A stretch of 64,000 nt of DNA, taken from Gymnorhina tibicen (taxonomy: Eukaryota; Chordata; Aves; Passeriformes; Artamidae). This document shows positions 45,700 through 57,741 of this stretch, one piece after another. A program made the translations under genes and the position numbers. Location: the NCBI GenBank assembly GCA_013399875.1, contig VXAZ01002377.1, positions 210,281 through 274,280 on the forward strand. Reading direction: 5' to 3'. The notes below the pieces were generated by a model that made no database searches, had not been told where the DNA came from, and saw nothing but the letters and a program-made list of their open reading frames with translations. How positions within the stretch are numbered: position 1 is the stretch's first letter; each line of letters opens with the position of its first letter.

Positions 45700-48300
45700 C
45701 CTTCGCAGCACCAGGTTTGCAAACGCGGGTGGTGGCTCTGAGCCGCCAGATGGGAGATGTGTGGGGTGCTTTGGAGAGCAGATCCCAGGCTTTGAGGGGT
45801 TAACCTCCAACTTCTGGTGAAGGAAGGAAATCCCCTCTGTCCCCTGCCTTTGACTCTGGACCCCACTCAGCCAGCAGCCGGGGCACTGCCTCTCTCACTC
45901 CCTCCTTGGAAGCAGCTAAAATGGTTTCCAGCAGCACTGGGGCAGCTGTGGAAGCAACAGGCGTTTTCCCAGTACAAAATTCAGGCACAGGCTGGTTCCT
46001 AAGCTGGTTTCTGCCCGGGGATGGATGGGATCAGCAAGCTGGTACCAGCCACGGTGCCCCGAGGCACCACCCTGGGGCTTCCCAGAGATGCTGTTGCATC
46101 CTTGCAAAATTCCCCTCGGCACACGCGGTGACCCTGGGCAAGCTGTGGCACCTGGGAAACGTTATCCCAAAGCTCTGCCGAGTGCCAGAGGACCCCAAGC
46201 TCCTCGAAGGGCTGACATCCGTGGTGTGAAACACGAGCAGCAAGGGGACACCAGCCTGGTTCGTGTCGGGAAGAGCCACAGATTCCTTCGGGAGCACAGC
46301 AGCTCTCCGGGCATCTCCTGCAAACCTTGAGGGTACCTGGCCGCCACTGGACCGCTCCATCCCTGTTCTCCACGCCGAAGCATCGCCGATCCTCCTCCCT
46401 CTCCTGGGTGCCGGAGGATGTTTAGGACCCAGGCTGTGCAGCTCCTCCCTTTCAGGTCTCTCCAGGGTTATTGCTTGGTGGGAGGTAGTTCAGGGCTTGG
46501 TGGTATGAATGAAAGAGAGAGAGGAAATCGGCACTGAAAAGCTCAAACTGGAATAGCTCGCCTGTCTCCAGGCAACAGCCCTGACGCAACCGCTGGGGGA
46601 AAAAAAAAAGTCCCTTAAATGAAAAAAAAAAACAACAAAAAAAACCGCCACACACACAGATTTCTGAAGCGAGACACAGAGGAGGAGGATGAGACAGACT
46701 CCTGGAGGCACTGGTGACACCGCTCTGCAAACACCAAGCTGGGGACCCGAGGTGGAAGGAGAGAGCCAAGATGTCCGTGCAATCCCCTCTCTGATTCCAG
46801 CCCCGGTAAGTTTGCTGCTCGTGGTGGCTCGGGGGGGACACAGCCACCCTGGGGACACCCAGCACGGGAGCTGCTGCAGCGCTGCCGGGTGCTGGAGGGG
46901 AACCCCGGCGTTCTGAGCCCTCGGGAATGGGGAGCAGCAAGGAGCAGGTCCCTGGGGAGCAGCAGTGAGGGGTGATGGGGACCCCACCGAGCACCAGTCC
47001 GGCACTGGGGTCTGTCGTGCTGGTTCTGCTGCGCTGGGGCTGGGGTTTGCGAGGTGTCCCCCCAGCCTCAATCTCCTGCCTCGCCGACATTCCCTGGAGA
47101 TGGCTCCCCAGTGACTGGGAACCGGCGCAGGGTCTGAATCCTCCTTCCCGATGATGTTTGTGGGTTTCGCTCTGAGCTGGGAGCAGCGCGGGGCTCCTCA
47201 CCCCCTCCAGGAGGATTTTTCCGCACCGGGTGAGGTGTAACAGGGAAGAGGCTGGCCAGGTTTCGGGACAATCACCTGTTGCTCCCTCTGCCCCCAGCCT
47301 GAGATGTGCAGGAGCCCTGGAAAGGTTTGTGGGGTTGTGCGGTGCGGACACGGCGGGGTGAGCGCGGTGGCCTCGCAGGGCGTAGCTGCCTCGGGTTTTT
47401 GAAGCAGGCATCGTGTGCTGAGCAGAGCAGGTTTCCACCTGCTCAGGGCTGCCCTCGCAGCTCACGTTTACACCGAGGAGGGGGGGAAAAACCCCAGCCA
47501 GAACTTCTTCAGAGCCCTTTACAACAGCTTGGGGCTAATTGTTAAAATAATAGCGGCAGCCCACACCCCTCCCAGCACGAGTGTTTGTGCAAGCCCAGCC
47601 CGAACGCCCCGGGGTGTTGCACACCAGGGCACCATCCCCATCCTACAGCCCGGACCCGCTCCGGCCCGGGCAGGCTGACACCTCTCCCACCACAGGCACC
47701 TCGCTAAGGACACCCCTCCCTGTTTTCCTGCGATGCTCCCCCTGTTATTCCACAATCCTGCACCCTCCGGAGCTTTTCTACATCGGGGACCTCAGCGGAG
47801 AGGGGGGGAAATGGATGAAAATCAAGTTCCTGGCTTCCAGCGAGGAGCTGTGCCCAGCTGATTGCTTTGGCTTTGTCTGCTCATCCCCTGTATCCGAGGA
47901 ACTCCCCACTTTCCAGCGGGAACGAGCCTGTTTTGGCTGCCGCGGGCTCGCTCTGTGCCAGCCATCATTTCAGCACACGGGGGCTGCTGCTGCGTTTTGC
48001 ATCCCAGCTCTTCTCTGCTTTCAGATGCCCATGAAAGTCCCTCCCCATCCTTCATGGGGTGGGGGGGGTCTGCACACCACAAAAATCCAGCAGAATGGGA
48101 GGAATTCGGCTTCTCCCGGGCTCTGGGCTCGCAACAGCCCTGCAGCCATTAGGTGTTTGCAAAATGTAGCAGAGACACTGCAGGGAAAAAGGAAAAAAAA
48201 TAAAAATAATCAGCCTCAGAGCAGCGTAGCCCTTCTGGGGGCAGGGAGAGGAGGGTCTGTTTGCAACCAGCTGATCTGAAATGATATTAAACCCCAAAGT
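45700..48300. promoter_or_regulatory. CpG-rich block, candidate promoter of FAM167A (possibly shared)
   Basis: The surrounding DNA is CpG-poor, but CpG is frequent here, most densely at about 46020-46400 and 46800-47900. That is the usual mark of a vertebrate promoter island. It lies 6-8 kb upstream of the FAM167A coding exon and on the 5' side of both divergent genes. Two long open frames within it appear to be by-products of high GC. I did not compute observed/expected CpG. Confidence 0.55.
46620..46805 (+). other. Candidate FAM167A untranslated first exon (5' end undefined)
   Basis: At the edge of the CpG-rich block, GATTCCAGCCCCG is followed by gtaagttt (GT at 46806-46807), a strong plus-strand donor. 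The acceptor at 54344-54345 needs a donor upstream, and this position fits, implying a first intron of about 7.5 kb. The 5' limit is arbitrary and transcript evidence is needed. Confidence 0.3.
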
Positions 48301-48556
48301 GCGGCTCAGCGCTGAGAGAAGACAGGGCTGAGGACAGAGGTTGGATGATCATGGCTCGGATAATTGGATGGGACAGGGGGCATGTAAAGGGGATTAGGGG
48401 GTCACCGAGGGGCTGACCCCACTCCCCTGATCATGTTAACTTGGAGCCTGGGGGTCTCCAGCGGGAGCTGGCCCTGGCGTTGTCCCTGCAGGGGCTGAGC
48501 TCGGTGCTGGGCAGATTGGAGCTCAGGAAAGAAAAAAAAAAAAAAAAAAAAAAAAA

Positions 48557-48574
48557 NNNNNNNNNNNNNNNNNN
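48557..48574. other. Assembly gap (18 N) in a poly-A run
   Basis: Eighteen undetermined bases lie between A runs of about 25 and 18. The true homopolymer length, and anything collapsed there, is unknown. Confidence 0.99.
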
Positions 48575-49469
48575 AAAAAAAAAAAAAAAAAAGCTGTTTT
48601 TCTTTTTTTTCCTTCTGAAAACACACCCTTGCATGCTGCATTTGGGGAAAAAATAACTCTCCGTACGAGTCTCCTGGGAAGAGAGCATTTCTCAGCCTGC
48701 CCTGGCTCATTGCCAAGGAGTCCCAGCCCTTTTCATTACCCTGGGTGCACGGGCACAGAGGTCCCTGCCTCTCCTCGCTGAAATGTGGCCGTGCTTGGGG
48801 TGGCAGCAGGGAAAATAAGGGGACAACCGGCTGTGCCAAGCCACAGGTCCTTTGGGGGCATCTCTGGGAACAGGCTGCCCATGCCACCTCCGAGATTTGG
48901 GCCAAAACCTGCCGGGAGCCTGGGGCAGTGCGTGGAGAAGAAACCTTTGGCCATAATTTGTGGTTCCGCAGACCTCACCGGAACACACCAAGGGTGGACG
49001 TGGTGGCTTCACTGAGAGCAAACTTGCCTTTGCTCTGCTCCTTACTGCTTTTCCTCCTCCTCGGAATCCTACCTGGTTTGGGCTGATGGGTTGAGAACAC
49101 TGACCCCGTCCAGCTCCCCAGTTTGCAACTACTTCCAACTGACTGGAAGACTGGTTTGCTGGAATGCCAAATATTTCTTCATGCAGGATTTTCACACAAA
49201 GCCTGGAAATCTGCTGATTGAGGGGAGTCTGACTGGTCTGAAAATGATGGAGCTACAAGGGTCCATCTGAAGCAGGCAGCAACCTCAGCCCTACTCCCTC
49301 ACCAGGAGCCTGCTGGAAGCTGTGTGGGGGACGCGGGAGGGATGAGGTGCAGTCGGGCAGGAAGGTGCAGATGTGTTTATTGAAACAGGTTCTGACTCTA
49401 CCCGTGATGCTGGAAATCAGCCAGGGAAAAGTGCCTCAGGGCAGGGAGTGCAAACTGGTCCCCTCTAAT

Positions 49470-49625
49470 CTCACAGAATCACAAAATGGTTTGGGCTGGA
49501 AGGGAGGTCCCTTCCATAAAAATCATCCCGTTCCACCGCCTGCCACGAGCAGGGACACCTTCCTCTATCCCAAGTTGCTCCAAGCCCCATGCAACCTGGC
49601 CTTGGACACTTCCAGGGATGGGGCA
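49470..49625 (-). repeat. CR1 LINE 3' fragment
   Basis: 'tctcacagaatcacaaaatg' to 'gacacttccagggatgg', with a small internal insertion after 'gaagggaggtccctt'. Confidence 0.85.
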
Positions 49626-52600
49626 GGCATCTCTGCAGTCCTCCACTCCTCTGATGGGTTTTCTGCAGCCCCCACAGCTCTCCCCTCCTCCCTTGCAGTG
49701 TTTAGGGCTCTTTCTGGAGGCCATTTGGGCCAGGGCAAACCCTCATCTTGCTCCTGGTCATATGTGAATGGAAAGCCCCTCTTTTTCCCTTTTTCCCTGT
49801 TTTTCTGTGAATGCCATGTCCACATCCATTCTTGTGATGCCCATTTTGGTCACATCAGTGCTGTCATCCTTCCGTGGGGAAAGGAACAAGCTCACAGCAC
49901 AGGAGTGTGGCCAGAAGGTCTCCACGGGCATCGTGTCCAGTGGCACTGAGGCCTCTGCCATGATTCCTCCAGCATGGGCAGAGCCCTTTCCATCCTGTCC
50001 CAACCATGCTGAGCAGGCAGAGAGCATCTGATCGTGACAGCACCCATTCCAGCCCTGGAGCGTGTCCTGGCTTTGGGATCAGACAGCCCTTCATGGTGCT
50101 GGAGTCTTGTCCTTTTCAAAGGAGGGAGGATGAAGGTCACTTGGGGACCAGGCTGTATTCCTGCAGGAGAGGATTTCAGCTGCTACAGAAAAGGATTGAG
50201 TGGGTAAACACTGAACAATAAAATCCGGGGAAACCAGCTCTCCTCGGAGTGGGGTGGCCAGGGATTTGTTCTCCACCTCTGCAGGACCCTTGTGCGGAGC
50301 AGCAGGATGGGGGGAGAACTCTGGCAGGGGACCCCAGGGGGACAAATCTGGAGGAATTTGGTGAGCTGACCCCAGCTCACCAAATCCACGCAGCACAGCA
50401 GCTCCTCTCCTGATAGAGCTCATTCTGGCATGGAGAAAGGAATGATTCGTGTGCAGCCACCCTGAAAGGGAACCACCAGCTCCAGGGAGCTGCAGTGTTG
50501 ATCCTGATGGGTCTCTCCTTCCCTCACCCCGTTCCTGAGGCCTCTGAGTCTCTGCTGCCCCCAGGATGCTCCGGAGCATCCATCCAGCCCCGTGAGCAGC
50601 TGGAGTCCTCCCTTACTCCATTGCTATGGCAACCCCTTCTCACAGGCATCTCCTCCTCTCTGCCCCTCTCCTAACCTGCCGCAGACACACAGGGGGGGTC
50701 AGAGACCTCCAGGGGGGGTCGGTCATCCCCACCCCATGCCTGTGTCACTGCTGCACCAAGGAGGGAAGCAAATACAGCTCTGCCTGCACTGTCCCCCACC
50801 TCTCGCTCCACCTCGGTGTTCCTTCATCCCACCTTTTCAGGCTCAGGGTCCTCCTCTCCCACTGGGAGAGCTGTACGGTGATGTTGGCAGGTCGGATTTA
50901 CTCCAGGGGGTTTCTCCGTAGGATCAGGTGGTGTCTGCATGGCCCAGGGTGACCTCTGTGCAAACCTTCAGAGCAAATGGTCAGGGGAACCTCATCCCAA
51001 ACTCCATGGATCATAGGGGGTGCCCCTGCACTGACTGGAGTGCGGGCATGGGCACCCAGATGAGACCTGGAGACACCAGAGGTGAATTCTTCACATCTCT
51101 GAAAGTCCTCAGGGCTTTTTCCCTGAAGGCCTGTTGCATGGACTGTCTACTCAGTGAGAGGGAAACTGAGGCACAAAGGGGCTGAGGTGCTTTTCGAAGG
51201 TCATTCACAGGCTGAACCATCGCCTCTGCCCTGTTCACTCCATGCCAGAACTGTCGCCTGTGGTCTGTGTGGGCAAAAGGGCTTCCGTCAGCTGGGGTTT
51301 TGTCTCATATCGAGGCTTTTTTGTCTTCCCAGCCTCCAGAGGAGCAGAATTCCTCTAACACAGACTCCTGCAGTCACTGCTGCTCCCCTGCAATAAGAAA
51401 TGCTGTTACAGGAATCCACAGTCCACCAGGAATAGCGAAGGAAGAAGAACAATCTGCTCCCCACACCTCCACCTTAGCCAGTTGTTGAACTCCCAGTTTA
51501 ACATCCCTGTTACTTCTCCATCCCAGACTTGTGCTCCTGCTGATCCCTCGGGGTAGGTCAGTTGACTTCTCCAATGGAAACCTAACCCAAGAAAGAAATT
51601 AAAGGGATTTTTGTTGTTGCCTCAGTGAACTGTTGTGTCCTGTGCATTCAGGATTTATCTAAAGGAAGGGGGAAACCCCTGAGGAAAGATTCTTAGTGAG
51701 GTGTGAGCAAACCTTCACCCCGTTTTGGGGCTGAACTTGTTACCCCTAATTAGGGGTGGCAGGATCTCCCTGTGGCAAGTGTGATAATGAGACAAATCAA
51801 GGATTAATCACTTAAATCCCCTCACACAGGCCAGCCCAGGGGGAGCCAAGCCTAGGGCAGGGAGACTGGGAGTGTGTGGATTTGAGCCAGAGGCAGGTTT
51901 GTTCCCAGGAATTTGGTAACTCTCAGGCACCAAAAGGGTTTGTGTTACAGCACAAGGGCATTTTTCACACGCGTACAACTTTCAGATCTCTTTCTCCACA
52001 GCAGGTCTTTGATCCAAGGCCAAGATATTGATAGGAACTTAGAGGTGGCTCCTTTCTGTCACTTCAGAGCTTGGACAGGGAACAGAGCTGCTTATTTAGG
52101 GGGTGTCCCCACAGAGGGAACGAGACCTTTCATGTTACACCAGAGAGAAAGTGAAGGATGGGCTGAATCGATGCTGCTTTTAGGGTAGGAAAACCAAACC
52201 TCCTCCAAAGCTGCTGGGAGTTGCGGTGACAGGGAGGGGGAGATGACAGCAGGGCTGTGACAAAGGGGACGCTCCGAGCCGCTGTCCTGTTTTCATGGTC
52301 CAATGCTCTAAATGTTAACTGAGCTGTGCTCAGGGCTCAAATACCAGGGGCCTTTCGCACCCTGAGGATTCCATACATGCTGAAGAACAGGACAAAAGAG
52401 TTTGTGTGGGGCTATGCTTTGTAGCTGTGGCATTCAGCAAATGATGAAAATATGATCTTGGCTGGGGATTAGCAAATCCAGCAGCCCAGTGTGGGACTGC
52501 AGCAGACTCTTGGACTGCTGGGTTTGGGCCACCCTCAGCAATCTCCACAGAGGTCTCATAGGACAGAAAAAAACCCTCAGAAGTGAGGTCTTTAAAGCCA

Positions 52601-53719
52601 TTACTTGTTTTCCTTTATTGATTTGGGGAGGCTGGAGTGGGAGGAAAGGTAGATTCATCGACATGCCCCGAGCCCTGCAGGGCAGCCCACTGCTTTCCCC
52701 TCTATTTTTCAACAGAAGAAGGAAAATTGTTGCTGTTCCAGGCACGAGAGCTGTTGGCTTCAACCTGACAGAGTCTCTGTGAGTGCTCCCTCTCCCCGTA
52801 AAACTCTCATGAACATAAATAGGAGCGGGAAGGAGACCACAACATGACTAATCCTCCACCCCCACACTGTCTGTGTGTACGCTATCAACTCCTCCTTCAG
52901 CTCATGTGCCCCCACGCAGTTGTTGGGATAAATCTTGCTCTCTCTCTCTGTCTCTCGGTGTTTATTTTAAATTGAATCTTCATACTGAAAAGGTTGGAGA
53001 GGCGTAATTATGGTCTGGATTTCAGAGCTGCACATGCCTTTGTGGAAATGGCAGGGAGAAGAATGGCTGAGTAACTCTAGGAAGCTGCACACATCCTGCC
53101 TGGTTTTCCAGGCATCTCACCAGGCAGGCAAAAAAGTATTTTGTTTTGTGCCTGGTGTTCAGAGGAGAGCTCTGGATCTATTCCTAGCTCAGCTATAGAT
53201 GAGCACACGACCTTGAGAAGGTCTCTTACCTGATCCTGCTGGCAAATGAATACAGAAACTGCCTGAGCTTAACTCTTGAAGAGTTGTTGAGTCCTCGGCC
53301 CCTCCAGGTCCCAGGGTCTGTCAGAGCAGCTTTGGGCACAGCTTCCACGAGTGCTGACAGGAGCAGAAGTGGGGAGAAAGCTCCTGGCTTCTCTGTGCTG
53401 CTGCTCCTAAGGGGTGTTACAAGGGACCATTCCCACTGGATAAATGGGACATGGCCAGTGATGGAAACCACAAGTCCAAGTCTCCCTGGGTGTCTGAACC
53501 TAAAGAATGCCAGCAGCCCAGTTAGTTCCTCACATGGCAGGGACCACGTTCCTGGCTGGAGCCAGCGGGTCAGGAGGGAGCAGGATCCTAAGGCTGCATC
53601 TTCAGCAAACCCAGAACTAAACCCAGATCTGTAAAACTGGAGGGGGGTATGGCATGGGGAAGAATAAATCCCTTTTTCCAGTTCTCCTTTTGACTCAAAC
53701 GCTTGGGAGAAGTTTGGGT

Positions 53720-53965
53720 TCACAGAATCACAGTAATGGTTTGGGTTGGAAGGGACCTTAAGGATCATCCCGTTCCACCCCCTGGCCCCATGTTGGAACT
53801 AGCCCAGGTTGCTCCAAGCCCCATCCAGCCTGGCCTTGGGCACTGCCAGGGATCCAGGGGCAGCCACAGCTTCTCTGGGCACCCTGTGCCAGGGCCTCCC
53901 CACCCTCACAGGGAAGAATTTCTCCCTAATATTTCATCTAAACTTCCTGTCTTTCAGGTTGTCTC
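53720..53965 (-). repeat. CR1 LINE 3' fragment
   Basis: 'cacagaatcacagtaatggt' to 'aatttctccctaatatttc', about 380 bp upstream of the FAM167A coding exon acceptor. Confidence 0.9.
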
Positions 53966-54345
53966 ATTTGATTTGCCCAAAAGGGGAAATGTGGGTTTGC
54001 CAGGCAGAAAATCAGCAAAACCAGACAGCCCAACACCCAGCAGCAGCCACTGGTGTTTCCAGAGAATGTTGGGGTCTAGGAATGCGTCCTGGCCTCCTTG
54101 GCAACCCTTCCATGGCCCCTTGAGTTAAGATTGGAGGTGTAGGTAACCAGAGCTTTGCTAAAAGCCAGAGCCTGTCTGTTCCTGCCCCACAGCACTCCGA
54201 TAACCGAGGTGAGGTCACCTTCCCCAGCAGCACCCTGGCACTGAGCCTCTCCCAAAGCCCTCACTCCCCTGCTCCAGCAAGAGCTGTCTCTCTTTCCTCT
54301 CTCCCTTTTCCTTCTCAAAACCAATCCTTTTTTTCTTTTTTCTAG

Positions 54346-54512
54346 GTGTTCATCCAAGTCTGGTTTGCTGCTTGAGCAGGGGCCCACACCTCAGCTGTCC
54401 TCCAGGGAGCTGTGTCGGGCGCCTTGTGACACCTGGTCAAACCCCTGAAGGTTCTCATCCCCATCCCTGGCCCTTTCCAGCCCACCTCTATGCCTTTGGA
54501 CTCCCAGAGAGG
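54346..54512 (+). other. FAM167A: FAM167A 5' UTR portion of the first coding exon
   Basis: The acceptor is a long pyrimidine tract ending TTTTTTCTAG (AG at 54344-54345). The 167 nt that follow carry no in-frame ATG before 54513. They do contain an out-of-frame ATG at 54490 that opens a short upstream ORF overlapping the main start. Confidence 0.75.
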
Positions 54513-54537
54513 ATGTCTGTCCCCCAAATCCAAATAG
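54490..54537 (+). promoter_or_regulatory. Upstream ORF overlapping the FAM167A start codon
   Basis: ATG at 54490 opens 15 codons and ends at TAG 54535-54537, past the main ATG at 54513 and in another frame. Ribosomes using it could not simply reinitiate at the main start. Known biology of overlapping upstream ORFs suggests lower translation; use in this bird is untested. Confidence 0.5.
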
Positions 54538-54890
54538 AAGAGGCACTGGACAGCACGGATGCTGGCTCCGGGGGGGTTCCTCCTCCGGATGATCACCTGA
54601 GGACCCTCAAGGCATTGACAGAGAAGCTGAGACTGGAGACCAGGCGCCCTTCCTACTTGGAATGGAAGGCAAAGCTGGAGGAGCAGGCATGGAAAAGCCC
54701 CCAGCCCGAGGGAGACGGAGAGGACGAGGCCACCAAGGCCAAAAAGACCCCGGGGGAGACTGTCCCTATGAGGAAGGTGCAGCTGCACCTCAACGGGAGC
54801 CCTGCCCAGGACAAGGGGACTGTCACCTCAGGGAGAATAGGTGGCTTTGAGAGCATCGACGAAGCTTTGACGTGGCTCAGGAAGGAGCTG
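54513..54890 (+). CDS. FAM167A: FAM167A (DIORA1), first coding exon
   Basis: 126 codons from ATG 54513 to a GTAAGT donor (GT at 54891-54892), ending in phase 0. It starts MSVPQIQIEEA and carries the family blocks PPPDDHLRTLKALTEKL (about 23-39), RLETRRPSYLEWKAKLEEQ and FESIDEALTWLRKEL at the exon end, with a charged, low-complexity stretch between. Human FAM167A (about 214 residues) has the same blocks and splits after LRKEL. The missing part should be the coiled-coil C-terminal half, starting near a MRLQDQQLARQL-like segment, and it was not seen to 64000. The protein is predicted to be partly disordered. Reports tie it to noncanonical NF-kB activation, and its locus with BLK to lupus and Sjogren risk; the molecular role is not settled. 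Its head-to-head position with BLK supports the assignment. Confidence 0.96.
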
Positions 54891-55001
54891 GTAAGTGATT
54901 GCCTGTCCCTGTTAGCACAAATTTTCAAGAAGGGTAAAAATGAAAGAGGGGGGGAAACTCCTTGTTCCTGCCTGCCTTCAGCCCCACGTGGAAAGGCAAC
55001 A

Positions 55002-55039
55002 ATCAGTCATTGTGTTTTCCATCACTCATTGTGTTTTCC
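55002..55039 (+). repeat. Tandem duplication, 19 bp x 2
   Basis: 'atcagtcattgtgttttcc' then 'atcactcattgtgttttcc', about 110 bp inside the FAM167A intron from its donor. Confidence 0.85.
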
Positions 55040-55384
55040 CCACCTGGCTCTTCCAGGTCCAACCTCTGTTGCCTTTTTCTTGATTCAAATCCAGTCCACA
55101 TTTCAGTCATCCTCCCATCCTAGCCTTGGGCCCAGTCTCACACATCTGTTTATTGCTGGACATTTCACAGAGAAAGAGAGGACAAAAATACTTTGTCTTT
55201 TCTAGGAATGTGTGCTAGGAAAATCCACAGAGCCGGCGCACAAGGGCTGGAATTCACCTCCCTGTCACTTTGCTATCATGGCCTTTGGCACAAATTTGTC
55301 CTGGGCCTGACCCAGCTCCCAGCCGAGCTCAGGAGTCAGCACAGCCTGGGGATAATTCCCAGGAGGATGCACCAAGCCTGACAG

Positions 55385-55515
55385 AGTTCAAGAAATGTTT
55401 GGAAAACGCTCTCAGGCACGTAGAGTGATTTTGGGGTTGTCCTGTGCAGGGCCAGGAGCTGGACTCGATGATTCTTGTGCGTCCCTTCCAGCTCAGGGTA
55501 TTCTGTGGTTTTCTG
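55385..55515 (+). repeat. CR1 LINE tail fragment
   Basis: 'tttggaaaacgctctcagg', 'ccaggagctggactcgatg', ending 'gtattctgtggttttctgg'. Plus orientation. Confidence 0.75.
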
Positions 55516-56785
55516 GAGGTCAATAGGATGGACATGTCCCTGTTAGAGCAGCTGAATTCAGGGCTGGAGAACCAGTCCAGGTGCTCTTCACAGGAGTAGA
55601 AGCAACCAGACACCAAAAGCACACTTCCCAGTGATCCTTCCCTTCTCCTCACTGGCATGAAAAGTCTTTATTATTTGGCCCAGATTCCTGGAAGTGACTC
55701 ATGACACGTGGCTTTGTTTCTGTTGCCCAGTTGGAATTTTGCCTGTGAGTCCCAGCAGGAATATTTGCAGCAGGGGCTGGGACATCACTTATGGCCAACA
55801 CTTGTGAAAATGTTCCTGTGCAGACACTTTGTTTTTGAGAAGCACTGAAATCTTTGAGGAGAACTTCTGACAACAATGAGTTTTAAAGATTTCTTTTTGA
55901 CTTTTGCTTCAGGTGATGTTGATTTGTCAACTTTCTGTTGCTGCATTCACCCAACTCCACTGAGCCCCTGAGAATTTATTTACAGAGGTGGTTCTGGGTG
56001 CTGCACTATGGTGACTTTGTTTCTCAGGATCGTGGCTTTCAGGAATTCAGGACTATTAGGAACAGTTTTGAGATGATCCCCTACAGCCCCTCAGTGCTCT
56101 GGAGACCCTCAGCTCCAGATGTGTGACCTGAATCTGTGTGCAATCCTAAATTCACACTTGATGTAAACCCTGAATCTCAAGATGATCAAAGAGAGTAAGA
56201 AGCAGATTTTCCTTCTCAGAACCCTGGATTTTAAAAGATTTGGGGTTTTCTTTCAATCTCTGCCCATGATGGAAGTATAAATGGTCTCAGAGTCTGATTC
56301 TACCCCTTAGACTGGGGTGTGGTATCTAAACCACCATCTGTCAAAAACTGCAAGTTTAAATTAAAGAAGAGAAAAGGCCAAGCAAACCCTAATTGTTCCT
56401 CACTTTCCATTTTCCAGCCACTTAATTATACCGGTCTTTGCTGGATCTGGACGTGACCGGTAATTTAGAACAATTTCCCCAAAAGAGAGAGCAATTTTTT
56501 GACTGACCACAGGGTGAAATGGCTGTGCTGGAGGCACGAGTGTGGGTAAGAGCTGCCAGCAGGCAGAGGGAGCACAGCCAGGCCATCCCATCACACAGTG
56601 CTGGAACCAAAAGGTGCATTTCACATTACACTTCAAGGGTGAAATCCACTTTCTTGTCAAATAAAGGAACGAGTTTCCAAACATCCCAACACAGCCGGGA
56701 TTTTTCCTTGTTTTTGCTCGTGCTGTGGTAGGAAAGCCACCGGGAAGGCTCCACAGCAGCATGAAGCCCAGAAACCAACCAGATC

Positions 56786-57370
56786 CTGAGCTGATCCCCC
56801 AGGGTGGGCAGCAGGGGAGGGGGAATTCTGTCCCTCTGCCCCGCTCAGGTGAGACCCCACCTGCAGAGCTGCCTCCAGCCCTGGGGCCCCAGCACAGGAA
56901 GGACCTGGAGCTGCTGGAGCAAATCCCGAGGAGGCACCAGGATGAGCAGAGGGATGGAGCAGCTCTGCTGTGGGAAAGGCTGAGGGAATTGGGATTGTTC
57001 AGCCTGGAGAAGGCTTCAGGATGACCTAATTGTGGCCTTCCAGTTCCTGAAGGGAGGCTACAGGAAAGATGGAGAGGGACTTTGGACAAGGGCCTGGAGT
57101 GCCAGGACAAGTGGGAATGGCTTCCCACTGCCAGAGGGCAGGGATAGATGGGATATTGAGAAGAAATTCTTCCCTGTGAGGGTGAGGAGGGTGCCCAGAG
57201 AATTTGTGGCTGCCCCTGGATCCCTGGAAGTGTCCAAGGCCAGGCTGGACAGGGTTTGGAGCAACTTGGGATAGTGGGAGGTGTCCCTGCCTGTGGCAAA
57301 GGATGGAACTGGATGAGCTTTAAGGTCCCTTTTAACCCAAACCATTCCATGATTCTGTGATTCCATGATA
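56786..57370 (+). repeat. CR1 LINE 3' fragment, longest copy in the window
   Basis: About 585 bp, reaching upstream to 'ctgcagagctgcctccagc' and 'ctggagctgctggagcaaat', through 'agaagaaattcttccctgtg' to 'ccatgattctgtgattccat'. Its reading frames are eroded, so it is a dead copy. Confidence 0.9.
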
Positions 57371-57741
57371 CGGCTATTTAGGGTCTGTAGGATTCATCTG
57401 TCCAATGAAAGGGCAAAATCTGGTGAATGTGGAGATTCTTTCCAAGCAGGAAAGAAGTGCAGCAGCCGTGTCCTTACGGAATGAAATGCAGAGTGTGCAG
57501 CTCCATCACCCCCAACCCTCAGCACAGCTCCCGGCGTGTTCGGGCCAGGTTGTTTCAACAGCATCACCCTGGAATGGTTTTGGCTTGTCCCAGGGAGCAT
57601 CCTGCCAAGCACTTGGAACTTCAGGAGTTTGCACATGCTGGGGACTGTTCCCAACAGGCAACTGGTACAGGACCACCCAGCTTTGGATTTAACTCTATCC
57701 CAGCCAAAAGCAGCAGAGGCAGGAGAGTAAATTTAGCGCTG

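Larger units (their letters stand above)
22200..45700. other. BLK 5' region and intergenic DNA, no confident coding exons
   Basis: About 23.5 kb upstream of the BLK start codon. It must contain the BLK promoter and at least one untranslated exon, because the first coding exon begins with a splice acceptor. Two candidate untranslated exons are listed separately. There are about a dozen CR1 copies and a trinucleotide microsatellite at 24588-24666. Stretches 22200-24580, 29000-32090, 33750-36640, 36800-40680 and 41240-42680 show no gene or repeat I can name. Open frames here are short and unlike known proteins. Confidence 0.6.
48593..54345. other. Gene-free stretch between the CpG-rich block and the FAM167A coding exon
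   Basis: Probably the FAM167A first intron if the 46805 donor is real. It holds CR1 copies at about 49470-49625 and 53720-53965. I see no coding exon or RNA gene. Confidence 0.55.

Noticed and set aside
46452..47465. 337-codon open frame on the minus strand in the CpG-rich block
   Set aside because: GC-rich DNA has few stops. The translation is low complexity with no recognisable domain, and an overlapping 193-codon frame is equally open.
47581..48279. 232-codon plus-strand open frame
   Set aside because: No family resemblance and no splice context. It lies in the GC-rich block and ends in an A-rich tract.
53215..53290. Minus-strand donor ATCAG|gtaagag near 53229 as a BLK first exon
   Set aside because: It would place the BLK start beyond the CpG-rich block, next to FAM167A, with no supporting motifs. 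Possible but weaker than the other candidates.
54372..54512. N-terminal extension of FAM167A in the same frame
   Set aside because: It would start at TTG. There is no in-frame ATG before 54513, and MSVPQI matches the family start.
54891..55205. Readthrough of the FAM167A exon
   Set aside because: A strong GTAAGT donor lies at 54891 and the family splits after LRKEL; the downstream residues are unlike FAM167A.
56400..57350. 316-codon minus-strand frame
   Set aside because: It is mostly reversed CR1 plus flanking intron and does not correspond to the CR1 reverse transcriptase.
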